A stretch of 64,000 nucleotides of DNA from CBDCNH01 sp965219015. Its GTDB lineage: Bacteria > Pseudomonadota > Alphaproteobacteria > Rhodobacterales > Rhodobacteraceae. Where the stretch lies: positions 186,001-250,000 of the forward strand of contig CBDCNH010000011.1 in assembly GCA_965219015.1 (NCBI GenBank). Direction: 5' to 3'. Made by a program: the position numbers and the translations under genes. Under the pieces are notes generated by a model. The model searched no databases, had not been told where the DNA came from, and was given only the letters and a program-made list of their open reading frames with translations. Positions within the stretch are counted from its first letter, which is position 1. Each line of letters opens with the position of its first letter. Positions 43,604-53,096 of this stretch are shown here, piece after piece.

Positions 43604-45212
43604 CGGCCGGCCCTCCCCGGGCTCCGCACCCGCGCCGCGACCCCGCCGACCGGCGCGGGTGGCGTGCGCGGCCCCGCGAAAAAGCGCGCCCGCCTGTCCC
43701 GCGCGGCCACATCGAATGTCCCCGTCATCGCCTGGCCTCCCCCGGGCTCGGGAGCCGTGACGTGACCCCGCCGACCGGCGCGGGGTGCATCGAGATGCAG
43801 CCCGCTCGCGCCCGCCCGTCCCGCGCGGCCACCTCGAACGCCCCCGTCATCGACTGGCCTCGCCCGGGAACCGGCGCCGTGGCGCACGGATGGCGTGCCT
43901 GGCGTGGCGATGCACCACGCCCGCGCCCGCCTGTCCCGCGCGGCCACTTCGAATGTCCCCGTCATCGACTGGCCTCGCCCGGCTCGGGAGCCGTGGCACA
44001 CGAATGGCGTGCCTGGGCGATGCAGCCCGCCCGCGCCCGCCCGTCCCGCGCGGCGACCTCGAACGTCCCCGTCATCGCCTGGCCTCGCCCGCGGCTCGGG
44101 CGCCTCGCCGCGTCGCCGCAACTCCGTCGACCTGCGAGGTGCATCGCGATGCAGCACGCTCGCGCTGGCTGTCCCGCGCAGCGACCTCGGACATCTCGGC
44201 CCGCCTCGCGGGATCGGGCGCCGTGGGGTGACCACGCCGACCGGCGTCGCGTGGCGAGCGGCACCTCGAACGGCTCGAACCTGCGTCACCGGCTGGCCTC
44301 GCCCGGGAACCGGCGCCGTGGCACGCGAATGGCGTGCTTGGCGTGGCGATGCACCACGCCCGCGCCCGCCTGCCCCGCGCGGCCACTTCGAATGTCCCCG
44401 TCATCGACTGGCCTCGCCCGGGAACTCGGGCGCCGTGGCCGCCGAATGGCGGCCGGGGGCATTGCGATGCAGCCCGCTCGCGCCCGCCCGTCCTTCGCGT
44501 CCACCTTGAACGCCCCCGTCATCGACTGGCGTCGCCCGAACTCGGGAGCCGTGGCACGCGAATGGCGTGCTTGGCGTGGCGATGCACCACGCCCGCGCCC
44601 GCCTGCCCCGCGCGGCCACTTCGAATGTCCCCGTCATCGACTGGCCGCGCCCGGCTCGGGAGCTGTGGCACACGAATGGCGTGCCTGGCACGCGATGCAG
44701 CCCGCCCGCGCCCGCCCGTCCCGCGCGGCGACCTCGAACGTCCCCGTCATCGCCTGGCCTCGCCCGGGATCGGGCGCCGCGCCGCGACCTCGCCGACCGG
44801 CGTCGGTGGCGTGGCGAGCAGCACGCGCCCTTCCCGCGCGAACGGCTCGAACGTCTGCGTCACCGGCCGGCCTCGCCCGGGAACCGGCGCCGTGGCGCAC
44901 GAATGGCGTGCTTGGCGTTGAAGTCCGCTCGCGCCGCCTGTCCCGCGCGGCCACCTCGAACGTCCCCGCCATCCGCTGGCCTCGCCCGGGCTCGGGAGCC
45001 GTGGCACACGAATGGTGTGCCTGGCGTGGCGATAAAGCCCGCTCGCACCCGCCTGTCCCGCGCGGCCACCTCGAACGTCCCCGTCATCCGCCGGCCTCGC
45101 CCAGGAACCGACGCCGTGGCGCACGACCGGTGTCGGTGGCGTGGCGAGCGGCATCCGACCCTCCCGCGCGAACGGCTTGAAGGCCAGGGTCTCGGTCATC
45201 GGCATTCCCCGC
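43604..45212 (-). repeat. Array of ~14 tandem ~115-bp units derived from the tgt translation start
   Basis: On the minus strand each unit reads: GGGCGAGGCCAG (ribosome-site-like), a few bases, ATG or GTG, then MTGTFEVAARDGRARAG-like codons resembling tgt MSGTFAFEVAARDGRARAG. Next comes an ATPxTP-like stretch and a hairpin leading into the next unit. Core copies begin (plus-strand coordinate of CCCGCGCGGCnAC) at about 43698, 43820, 43935, 44045, 44173, 44257, 44373, 44492, 44607, 44720, 44833, 44942, 45058 and 45163; tgt itself has the core at 43566. Spacing is mostly 105-130 bp. Units 3-4 (43863-44085) and 9-10 (44520-44755) are nearly identical, so multi-unit duplication occurred. Three or more units carry a variant core (TTCCCGCGCGAACGGCTCGA). 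I do not call genes here, although short open frames run through it. Confidence 0.85.
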
Positions 45213-45351
45213 GCGCTCGTTCGGCAGGCGTGCCTTACCGGCATGGCCGCGGCCTGCCAAGGCGAGGCGGCACCACGGGCTCCTGCCGCGGCCGGGCGCG
45301 CGACCCCTGCAAGCCCGCATCAGATGCCGGCCGACCGCGCGGGACGCGGCG

Positions 45352-45981
45352 TCACTTCGGCGTGGGCGGCACCACCGGCCGGGTCAGCTCCTGCATGATG
45401 ACCGCGCTGAGGTGGCTTTCGACGACCACCTTCTGCGTCAGGCCCTGCGCTTCCTCGGCGATGGCGAGGGCGCCGCCGGAGGCGAGCTTGTCGGCCGAGA
45501 CGTAGCGCGGGCCGTCGAGGATCGCGCCGGTCGCGGCGTCCTTCACGGTGAGGAAGAACTTGATCGAGTAGACGCCGCCGATGGTGTAGCGGGTGCGCTG
45601 CGTGACCGCGTGGAAGCGCGCCACCTGCACCTCGATGCGGACCGGCTCGCCGGACCTCATGCCCGCGGTGCCGGCGCGGAAGCCGTCGAGGAAGAGCTGG
45701 CGCACCTGCGCGCGGCGGTCGCCGTCCGGCTCGCCGTACCAGACCACGTCGGCATTCGGGTAGTAGGAGTTGTCCACCGCGACGACGAGGCTGTCGGGCA
45801 CCGTCACGTCGATCCCGCGCACGTCGTAGGCCCGCGCCACCGCACGCGCCGCCACGGAGCCGCCGACCTTGTGGCCGGTCCTGCCGTCGATGGCCGCCGT
45901 GCGCGGATCGAGCTCGTCGGGCGCGCAGCCCAGAAGTGCTAGCGCTGCCACCGTGGTCAAGCCGGCCCGTATCCGCTTCAT
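45352..45981 (-). CDS. Putative lipoprotein of unknown function
   Basis: 209 residues from ATG 45981 with GGGAGAG upstream. The lipoprotein signal MKRIRAGLTTVAALALLGCA has lipobox ALLGC (Cys19). The mature part has VPDSLVVAVDNSYYPNADVVWYGEP, FRAGTAGMRSGEPVRIEVQV, RYTIGGVYSIKFFLTVKDA and LASGGALAIAEEAQGL. This resembles small outer-membrane lipoproteins common in Rhodobacterales, but I do not recognise a named function. It lies upstream of the tgt repeat array on the same strand, so its transcript could run into the array. Confidence 0.75.
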   Translation of the reverse strand: MKRIRAGLTTVAALALLGCAPDELDPRTAAIDGRTGHKVGGSVAARAVARAYDVRGIDVTVPDSLVVAVDNSYYPNADVVWYGEPDGDRRAQVRQLFLDGFRAGTAGMRSGEPVRIEVQVARFHAVTQRTRYTIGGVYSIKFFLTVKDAATGAILDGPRYVSADKLASGGALAIAEEAQGLTQKVVVESHLSAVIMQELTRPVVPPTPK

Positions 45982-46121
45982 CGTACTCTCCCAAAGCGTG
46001 CAAGACCTCGCCTGCACTATCGCTGACGGATGTGTGCTACCGGCCGTCGCGATATCGCACAAGATCCCGCCGTCGCGCGCGCTCCGCCGTGTTGCACTGG
46101 CACCCCTAGCGCCGAGCGGTT

Positions 46122-46137
46122 ATGATAGCGTAAACAT
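46122..46137. promoter_or_regulatory. GntR/LacI-type operator candidate upstream of edd
   Basis: The 16-bp ATGATAGCGTAAACAT matches the E. coli GntR box ATGTTACCGGTAACAT (recalled) at 12 of 16 positions, including the ATG/CAT ends and central CG. It begins one base into TATGAT (46121-46126), a good -10 box, so a bound repressor would block the edd promoter. No matching -35 at 16-18 bp is evident. It lies 20 bp before the edd ATG in a divergent region. Confidence 0.45.
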
Positions 46138-46156
46138 CCGACATCCCGGGGCCGCC

Positions 46157-47962
<1,806 letters not shown>

Positions 47963-48046
47963 TCCCGAGGCGCCGGAGCGGCCCCGCGGAACTTGGCATG
48001 ACCGGAGCCGCGTCGGGACCAGTGCGCGCGCGGCCCCCCCGCGGCG

Positions 48047-48307
48047 CTAGCCCCCCTCCACCCGTGCCGAGCGGCCGCCCTTGCGGCGCGGCGGCGCGGG
48101 CTCGGCGAGCCCGGCGCGGAGCACGGCGGTCATCGGGTGGTCGGGGTCGTCGGTGCCGTAGCGCGCGAGGAGCACCGCGAGGGCCGCGCGGTCGGCGGTG
48201 TCGCCGAAGGTCCAGTCCGCGAAGATCGAGCGGCACTGCGCGGCCGTGATGCCGGGGATGCGGTAGCTCTCGCGGATCAGGCCGCGCGGGTCGAGCGGGT
48301 CGGTCAT
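48047..48307 (-). CDS. Small conserved-type protein overlapping glnE
   Basis: 86 residues: MTDPLDPRGLIRESYRIPGI, then AQCRSIFADWTFGDTADRAAL and LLARYGTDDPDHPMTAVLRA, with a basic tail (RRKGGRSARVEGG). Its ATG overlaps the glnE stop (ATGA), so it is translationally coupled to glnE. No domain recognised; the compact, soluble, acidic-then-basic composition suggests a small partner protein. The reading frame is supported by its position and coherent amino-acid composition. Confidence 0.65.
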   Translation of the reverse strand: MTDPLDPRGLIRESYRIPGITAAQCRSIFADWTFGDTADRAALAVLLARYGTDDPDHPMTAVLRAGLAEPAPPRRKGGRSARVEGG

Positions 48308-51033
48308 GCGGGCTCCACGGATGCCGGCGCCAGACTGCGGGCGATGATCGCGTCGGCGGCGGCGGCCCCGTCGGCGAGCGCTGCGGCCAGCGCCGCGATG
48401 TCGCGGGCGCCGGTGCTCGCGAGGACGAAGGCGCGGCCGGCCTCGCCGATGCTGCCGGGGTCGAAGCGCCGCTCGCCGAGGAGCCGTGCGGCCGCATGGA
48501 GCCGCCAGGCAAGCCGCCAGGCCGCCTCGAGCGCCGCGCGGTCCGCCGCGCCGAGCCCGCCGGCCGCGAGCTGTCCGGGAACCTCGCACGCGGGGTGTCC
48601 CGCCCGGAGCGCCGTCGCAGCGGCGAGGAGCTCGATGTCCTGCAGGCCGCCCGCCCCGTGCTTGGCGTCCCAAGGGGCGGCCGGTCCGGCGGAGCGAAGC
48701 CGCGCGCGCATGTCGGCGACATCCGGCAGGAGCGTAGCACCGTCCGATTTCTCCGCGAGGAGCGCCTCCCGGAACGCTTCGATGGCAGCCCCGAGCGCCG
48801 GCTCCCCCGCCACCACCCGCGCGCGGGTCAGCGCCAGATGCTCCCAGGTCCAGGCCTCGGCGCGCTGGTAGTCCCGGAACGCGGCGAGCGAGGTCGCGAC
48901 CGGCCCTTGCCGCCCCGAGGGCCGGAGCCGCATGTCCACCTCGTAGAGCCGTCCCGCCGCCGTGGGGGCCGTCAGCGCGGTCACCAGCGCCTGCGCGAGG
49001 CGCGCGTAGTAGGTCCGCGCCGGGAGCGGTCGCGGGCCGTCCGACACCGCGTCTCCGGCCGCGTCGTAGATCACGATGAGGTCGAGGTCGGAGCCCGCAT
49101 GGAGGAGCCCCGCGCCGAGCGAGCCCATCGCGAGCACGGCCGCCCCCTGCCCCGGCGGCGCCCCGTGCCGTGCGGCGAAGGCACGGACCACATGGGGCCA
49201 GAGTGCGGCCACGACCGCGCCCGCGAGATCGGCATAGGCACGCCCGGCCTCGAAGGCGTCGGCGAGGCCGCGGAGCTGATGCACGCCGATGCGGAAATGG
49301 ACCTCGTGCATCCAGCGCCGCGCCGCGTCGAGCACCTGCTCGGGATCGCCCGCCGCCGCGAGATGCGCGCCAAGCTCCGCCGTCAGCGCCGCGCGCCCCG
49401 GCGAGGGCGCGAAGAACGCGCCGCCGATCACCGCGTCGAGCACGTCCGCATGGCGCGCGAGGTAGCGCGCGAGCGCGGGCGCCGTCGCGGCGATGTCGAC
49501 GACGAGATCGACAAGCTGCGGGTTGGCCTCGAAGAGCGCGAAGAGCTGCACCCCCGCCGGCAGCCCCGCGAGGAAGCCGTCGAAGGCGCCGAGCGCCGCC
49601 GCGGGGTCCGCGGCGCGCGCGAGCCGTGCGAGGATGCCGGGCTTCAGCCGCGCGAAGCTCTCCATGCCCCGGACCGAGCGCAGCGCCGGATAGCCCGGCC
49701 AGCGGTCCACCGTCGCCGCCATCCCCGGTCCGAGATCGGGCGCGGGCTCCACCGCGCAGGGCGCGAAGAACCCCTCGGTGCGCGCGGCAACCGCCTCGAG
49801 TCGAGCCCGGATCGACGCTAACAGATCGGCGGTATCACCGATGCCCATCAGCCGCGCCAGCCGGTCGAATGCGGCGGGCGTCGTGGGGAGCGCATGGGTC
49901 TGGGCGTCGGCCATCATCTGCAGGCGGTGCTCGACCTCGCGGTGCGCGCCGTAGGCCTGCGTCAACGCCACCCGGTCGTCGCCGCCGATCCAGCCCGCCG
50001 CGGCCAGCGCCGCCAGCGCGGGCACCGTCGCGCGGTCGCGCAGGCCCGCGTCGCGCCCGCCGGCGATGAGCTGCCGCGTCTGGGTGAAGAACTCGATCTC
50101 GCGGATGCCGCCGCGCCCGAGCTTGAGGTCGTGCCCCTCGAGCCGGAGCGGTCCCGCGAGCCCGCGGTGCTCGCGGATCCTGAGGCGCATGTCGTGGGCG
50201 TCGCGCACGGCGGCGAAGTCGAGATGCCGGCGCCAGACGAAGGGGACCATCGTCGCGAGGAACGCGGCCCCGAGGTCCGCGTCGCCCGCCACCACGCGTG
50301 CCTTGATGTAGGCCGCCCGCTCCCAGGTGCGCCCGACGCTCTCGTAGTACCGCTCCGCCGCGCCGACCCCGAGACACACCGGCGTGACGGAGGCGTCGGG
50401 GCGCAGGCGCAGGTCGGTGCGGAACACGAAGCCGTCGGCGGTCACGTCGGACAGGAGCGCGCAGAGGGCGCGGGTGACGCGGATGAAGCCCCGCCGTGTG
50501 GCGTCGAGCGCATCGGGCGTGAGGCCCGTGTCGTCGAAGAGGCACACAAGGTCGATGTCGGAGGAATAGTTGAGCTCGCCCGCCCCGAGCTTGCCCATCC
50601 CGAGCACGGTCATCCGCGCGCCCTCGGGGAGCTTGCCGCGCGCGCGCTCGGCGGCGAGGCAGGCATCGAGGCCGAGGCCCAAGGCGCGGTCGGCAAAGTC
50701 CGAGAGCGCGCCGGTGACGGCTTCGAGCCCCCACACCCCGCCGAGGTCGGCCAGCGCCACGAGGAGCGCCACCCGCCGCCGCGCCGTCCGCAGCGTCCTG
50801 TGCGGCGCCCCGTCCGGCACCGCCAGCAGGTCGGCGAACGCGGTCTCCGGCGCGGCGTCGAGCGCGCCTTCGAGCCAGTCGCCCTCGCGCTCGACAAGCC
50901 CGCGCAGGAACGGGCTCGTCCCCGCCGCCCCGGCGATCAGGGCGCGCAGGCCGGGCGCGAACCTGGCCGCCGCCGCCGCACCGGCCGCGGCATCGCAGGC
51001 GATGGGCACTCGGGTGATGCGACCGGCGAACAT
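48304..51033 (-). CDS. glnE: Bifunctional glutamine synthetase adenylyltransferase/deadenylase
   Basis: 909 residues; adenylylates or deadenylylates glutamine synthetase in response to PII and glutamine. Two nucleotidyltransferase modules are present: N-terminal LGMGKLGAGELNYSSDIDLVCLFD with GRGGIREIEFFTQ, and C-terminal MGSLGAGLLHAGSDLDLIVIYD with HGAGGLQDIE. Both keep GS-DxD metal sites. ATG 51033 (MFAGRITRVPIAC) is the best start, since the longer frame starts at TTG, but its ribosome site is weak. With ntrBC in the same window it completes part of the nitrogen regulatory set. Confidence 0.94.
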   Translation of the reverse strand: MFAGRITRVPIACDAAAGAAAAARFAPGLRALIAGAAGTSPFLRGLVEREGDWLEGALDAAPETAFADLLAVPDGAPHRTLRTARRRVALLVALADLGGVWGLEAVTGALSDFADRALGLGLDACLAAERARGKLPEGARMTVLGMGKLGAGELNYSSDIDLVCLFDDTGLTPDALDATRRGFIRVTRALCALLSDVTADGFVFRTDLRLRPDASVTPVCLGVGAAERYYESVGRTWERAAYIKARVVAGDADLGAAFLATMVPFVWRRHLDFAAVRDAHDMRLRIREHRGLAGPLRLEGHDLKLGRGGIREIEFFTQTRQLIAGGRDAGLRDRATVPALAALAAAGWIGGDDRVALTQAYGAHREVEHRLQMMADAQTHALPTTPAAFDRLARLMGIGDTADLLASIRARLEAVAARTEGFFAPCAVEPAPDLGPGMAATVDRWPGYPALRSVRGMESFARLKPGILARLARAADPAAALGAFDGFLAGLPAGVQLFALFEANPQLVDLVVDIAATAPALARYLARHADVLDAVIGGAFFAPSPGRAALTAELGAHLAAAGDPEQVLDAARRWMHEVHFRIGVHQLRGLADAFEAGRAYADLAGAVVAALWPHVVRAFAARHGAPPGQGAAVLAMGSLGAGLLHAGSDLDLIVIYDAAGDAVSDGPRPLPARTYYARLAQALVTALTAPTAAGRLYEVDMRLRPSGRQGPVATSLAAFRDYQRAEAWTWEHLALTRARVVAGEPALGAAIEAFREALLAEKSDGATLLPDVADMRARLRSAGPAAPWDAKHGAGGLQDIELLAAATALRAGHPACEVPGQLAAGGLGAADRAALEAAWRLAWRLHAAARLLGERRFDPGSIGEAGRAFVLASTGARDIAALAAALADGAAAADAIIARSLAPASVEPA

Positions 51034-51110
51034 GGGCGCGAGGATGCGGCGCCCCGACGAATGCGTCAACGGCGGCCGGTAGGCCCGCCTGCGACCGCAT
51101 ATGCGGCACC

Positions 51111-51187
51111 ATGTGAATATTCTTTACATCACCTCTTGATGACGGCGCTCCGGCATATGATCTTTGCGATGTGAAAGACGTTCACAT
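51111..51187 (+). promoter_or_regulatory. Two 19-bp palindromic operators flanking the DUF2852 promoter region
   Basis: ATGTGAATATTCTTTACAT (51111-51129) and ATGTGAAAGACGTTCACAT (51169-51187) share the form ATGTGAA-N5-TTnACAT; the second has perfect 7-bp arms. Centres are 58 bp apart. Between them lies TATGAT (51156-51161), a likely -10, and the second copy sits just before AAAGGAG of the DUF2852 gene. The ATGT...ACAT form resembles operators of PadR-family repressors (recalled). The regulator is not in this window. Confidence 0.65.
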
Positions 51188-51208
51188 AACCCGAAAGGAG
51201 CCTGCCCC

Positions 51209-51607
51209 ATGTCGACTCTCACCGCCTGGCCGTCGCAGGCCGAAGCCTGGCTCGATGACCGCGGACGCCCGGCGTGGATCGCCGCGACCGTTCTCGGCTT
51301 CGTCGTGTTCTGGCCCGTCGGCCTCGCCCTTCTGGCATATCTCATCTGGAGCAAGCGCATGTTCAACCGATCCGAAGGCCGCTGCGGCGGTCGCCATCAG
51401 AGCCGCCGCATGCGGCATGGCTTCGCGTCGTCCGGCAACTCCGCCTTCGACGCCTACAAGGCCGACACGCTGAAGCGCCTCGAGGACGAGCAGGAAGCGT
51501 TCGCGGCGTTCCTGAAGCGTCTGCGCGACTCGAAGGACAAGTCCGAGTTCGACGCCTTCATGGACGACCGCAGCCGCTCGACCCCCGCGCCCGACGCGGC
51601 GGACTGA
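51209..51607 (+). CDS. DUF2852 small membrane protein
   Basis: 132 residues, ATG 51209 with AAAGGAG 8 bp upstream. One hydrophobic helix (GRPAWIAATVLGFVVFWPVGLALLAYLIW, residues ~19-47) is followed by a charged cytoplasmic part: KRMFNRSEGRC, then SAFDAYKADTLKRLEDEQEAFAAFLKRLRDSKDKSEFDAFMDD, the diagnostic DUF2852 helical region. Function unknown. The strong flanking palindromes imply tight transcriptional control. RDD family gene follows 91 bp downstream. Confidence 0.8.
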   Translation: MSTLTAWPSQAEAWLDDRGRPAWIAATVLGFVVFWPVGLALLAYLIWSKRMFNRSEGRCGGRHQSRRMRHGFASSGNSAFDAYKADTLKRLEDEQEAFAAFLKRLRDSKDKSEFDAFMDDRSRSTPAPDAAD

Positions 51608-51630
51608 TCCCGGCGGACTCATGCTCGAGC

Positions 51631-51654
51631 CGGGCCGCCGTATCTGGCGGCCCG
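51631..51654 (+). terminator. Hairpin between DUF2852 and RDD genes
   Basis: Perfect 9-bp arms CGGGCCGCC / GGCGGCCCG around a GTATCT loop, 23 bp after the DUF2852 stop. It is followed by CCTCTCCTGCC without a T-run. It may attenuate read-through into the RDD gene rather than stop it fully. Confidence 0.45.
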
Positions 51655-51698
51655 CCTCTCCTGCCCCCATATGCAAGCCCGACCAGAAAGGCACGCGC

Positions 51699-52154
51699 AT
51701 GACCCATTCCGGCAACTACGGCGCCCTCCCCGACCCCGACCGTCAGGCCGAGTTCTACGCCGACGTGCCGATGAAGCGCGCGCTCGCGTGGGTCGTGGAC
51801 ATGATCCTCACCGCCCTCCTTACGCTCGTGGTGCTGCCCTTCACCGCGTTCACCGGGCTTTTCTTTCTGCCGGGCCTCTACCTCACGCTCGGCTTTGTCT
51901 ACCGTGCGCTGACGCTGGCGGGCGGCTCTGCAACCTGGGGTATGCGTCTGATGTCGCTTGAGTTTCGCACGCTCCACGGCGAGCGTTTCGATTTCGGCAC
52001 GGCGCTCGTCCACACCGCGGGCTACACGGCGAGCGTGATGACAGGCGTCGCGCAACTCGTGTCCGTGGGCCTGATGCTCACCGGACGCCGGGCGCAGGGG
52101 CTGACCGATCTCGTGCTCGGCACGGTGGCGATCAACCGCGCCGGGCGCAATTAA
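51699..52154 (+). CDS. RDD family membrane protein
   Basis: 151 residues, ATG 51699 with AGAAAGG upstream. RDD family helices: KRALAWVVDMILTALLTLVV with the Arg-Asp pattern (R...D), FTGLFFLPGLYLTLGFVYRALTL, WGMRLMSLEFRTLHGE, and GLTDLVLGTVAINRAG. RDD proteins are small inner-membrane proteins, some acting as Na+/H+ antiporters; role here unknown. Confidence 0.82.
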   Translation: MTHSGNYGALPDPDRQAEFYADVPMKRALAWVVDMILTALLTLVVLPFTAFTGLFFLPGLYLTLGFVYRALTLAGGSATWGMRLMSLEFRTLHGERFDFGTALVHTAGYTASVMTGVAQLVSVGLMLTGRRAQGLTDLVLGTVAINRAGRN

Positions 52155-52158
52155 CCCC

Positions 52159-52174
52159 TTAATCGCGCGCTAAC
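52159..52174 (+). promoter_or_regulatory. CtrA-box-like sequence upstream of bpt
   Basis: TTAA-TCGCGCG-CTAAC fits the CtrA full site TTAA-N7-TTAAC with one mismatch, 76 bp before the bpt ATG. AT-rich words GTAAC and CTAAC follow. ChpT and PleD in the window show the organism has this regulatory circuit, but a single near-match is weak evidence. Confidence 0.3.
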
Positions 52175-52249
52175 TCTCCTCTTGGCGGATTTGTAACGCC
52201 TTGCTAACGTCCGGCGGGACTCGACCCGAACTATCTCGACGGACGCTTG

Positions 52250-53086
52250 ATGCGCCATACGCTCCCCATCGCGCCGCAGTTCTACGTGACGGCCCCGCAG
52301 CCCTGCCCGTACCTCGACGGGCGGATGGAGCGGAAGCTGTTCACCGCGCTGCAGGGCGACTACGCGGAGAAGCTGAACGACGCGCTGTCGGTCCAAGGGT
52401 TCCGGCGCTCGCAGAACGTGCTCTACCGGCCGTCCTGCTCGGAGTGCTCGGCCTGCATGTCGGCGCGCATCCGGGTCGCCGACTTCGTGCCGTCGCGGAG
52501 CCAGAAGCGCACGCTGCGCCGCAATGCCGACCTGCGGCGCGAGGCCACGAGCCCCTGGGCGACCGAGGACCAGTACGCGCTCTTTCGCAAGTACCTCGAC
52601 AGCCGGCACGCCTCGGGCGGCATGGCCGACATGGACATCTTCGAGTTCGCCGCGATGATCGAGGAAACCCCGGTCAAGAGCCGCGTGGTCGAATACACCG
52701 CCACGCCGCCCGAAGGCTCGCGCCGCCGCCCGCTGACGGCGGTGTGCCTGACCGACGTGCTGGTCGACGGGCTGTCGATGGTCTATTCGTTCTACGAGCC
52801 GGACCGGGTGCAGGACAGCCTCGGCACCTACGTCATCCTCGATCACGTTGCCATCGCGCGCGAGGCGGGGCTTCCCTACGTCTACCTCGGGTACTGGGTG
52901 CCCGGCAGCCGGAAGATGGGGTACAAGGCCAACTTCGACGCGCTCGAGATCTACCAGGGCGGGATGTGGCGGCCGATCGGCGACCCCGAGCGGTATTCGT
53001 CCGAAACGCATCCGCTGTCGGTCGATCCCATCGCCGAGCAGGTCGCGCGCATCAGCCTGCCCGACGTGATGCCCGCCAAGCGCTGA
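52250..53086 (+). CDS. bpt: Aspartate/glutamate leucyltransferase (Bpt, ATE family)
   Basis: 278 residues; conjugates leucine from Leu-tRNA to N-terminal Asp or Glu, marking proteins for ClpAP. Motifs are FYVTAPQPCPYLDGRMERKLF, the N-terminal Cys cluster RPSCSECSACMSARIRV, HASGGMADMD, LVDGLSMVYSFYEPD and YLGYWVPGSRKMGYKANF with DALEIYQGGMWRPI. ATG 52250 is preferred over the TTG in front. The stop lies 10 bp before the proposed start of the glyoxalase-like gene. Confidence 0.93.
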   Translation: MRHTLPIAPQFYVTAPQPCPYLDGRMERKLFTALQGDYAEKLNDALSVQGFRRSQNVLYRPSCSECSACMSARIRVADFVPSRSQKRTLRRNADLRREATSPWATEDQYALFRKYLDSRHASGGMADMDIFEFAAMIEETPVKSRVVEYTATPPEGSRRRPLTAVCLTDVLVDGLSMVYSFYEPDRVQDSLGTYVILDHVAIAREAGLPYVYLGYWVPGSRKMGYKANFDALEIYQGGMWRPIGDPERYSSETHPLSVDPIAEQVARISLPDVMPAKR

Positions 53087-53096
53087 CCCCGAAGCG

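Noticed and set aside
43604..45212. Possible CRISPR array
   Set aside because: Units are contiguous ~115-bp repeats without short constant repeats separated by unique ~30-bp spacers, and no cas genes are present.
43600..45244. Several open frames of 75-310 codons on both strands across the tgt repeat array, some beginning MTGTFEVAARD
   Set aside because: They change frame from unit to unit because unit lengths are not multiples of three, have no homology beyond the repeated tgt start, and exist because stop codons are rare at this GC content.
46092..46126. TTGCAC as the -35 of an edd promoter with TATGAT
   Set aside because: The spacer would be 23 bp, too long for housekeeping sigma; the -10-like box is kept only as context for the operator.
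51631..51654. Strong intrinsic terminator after DUF2852
   Set aside because: Only the hairpin is present; no T-run follows, so it is listed at low confidence rather than as a proven terminator.
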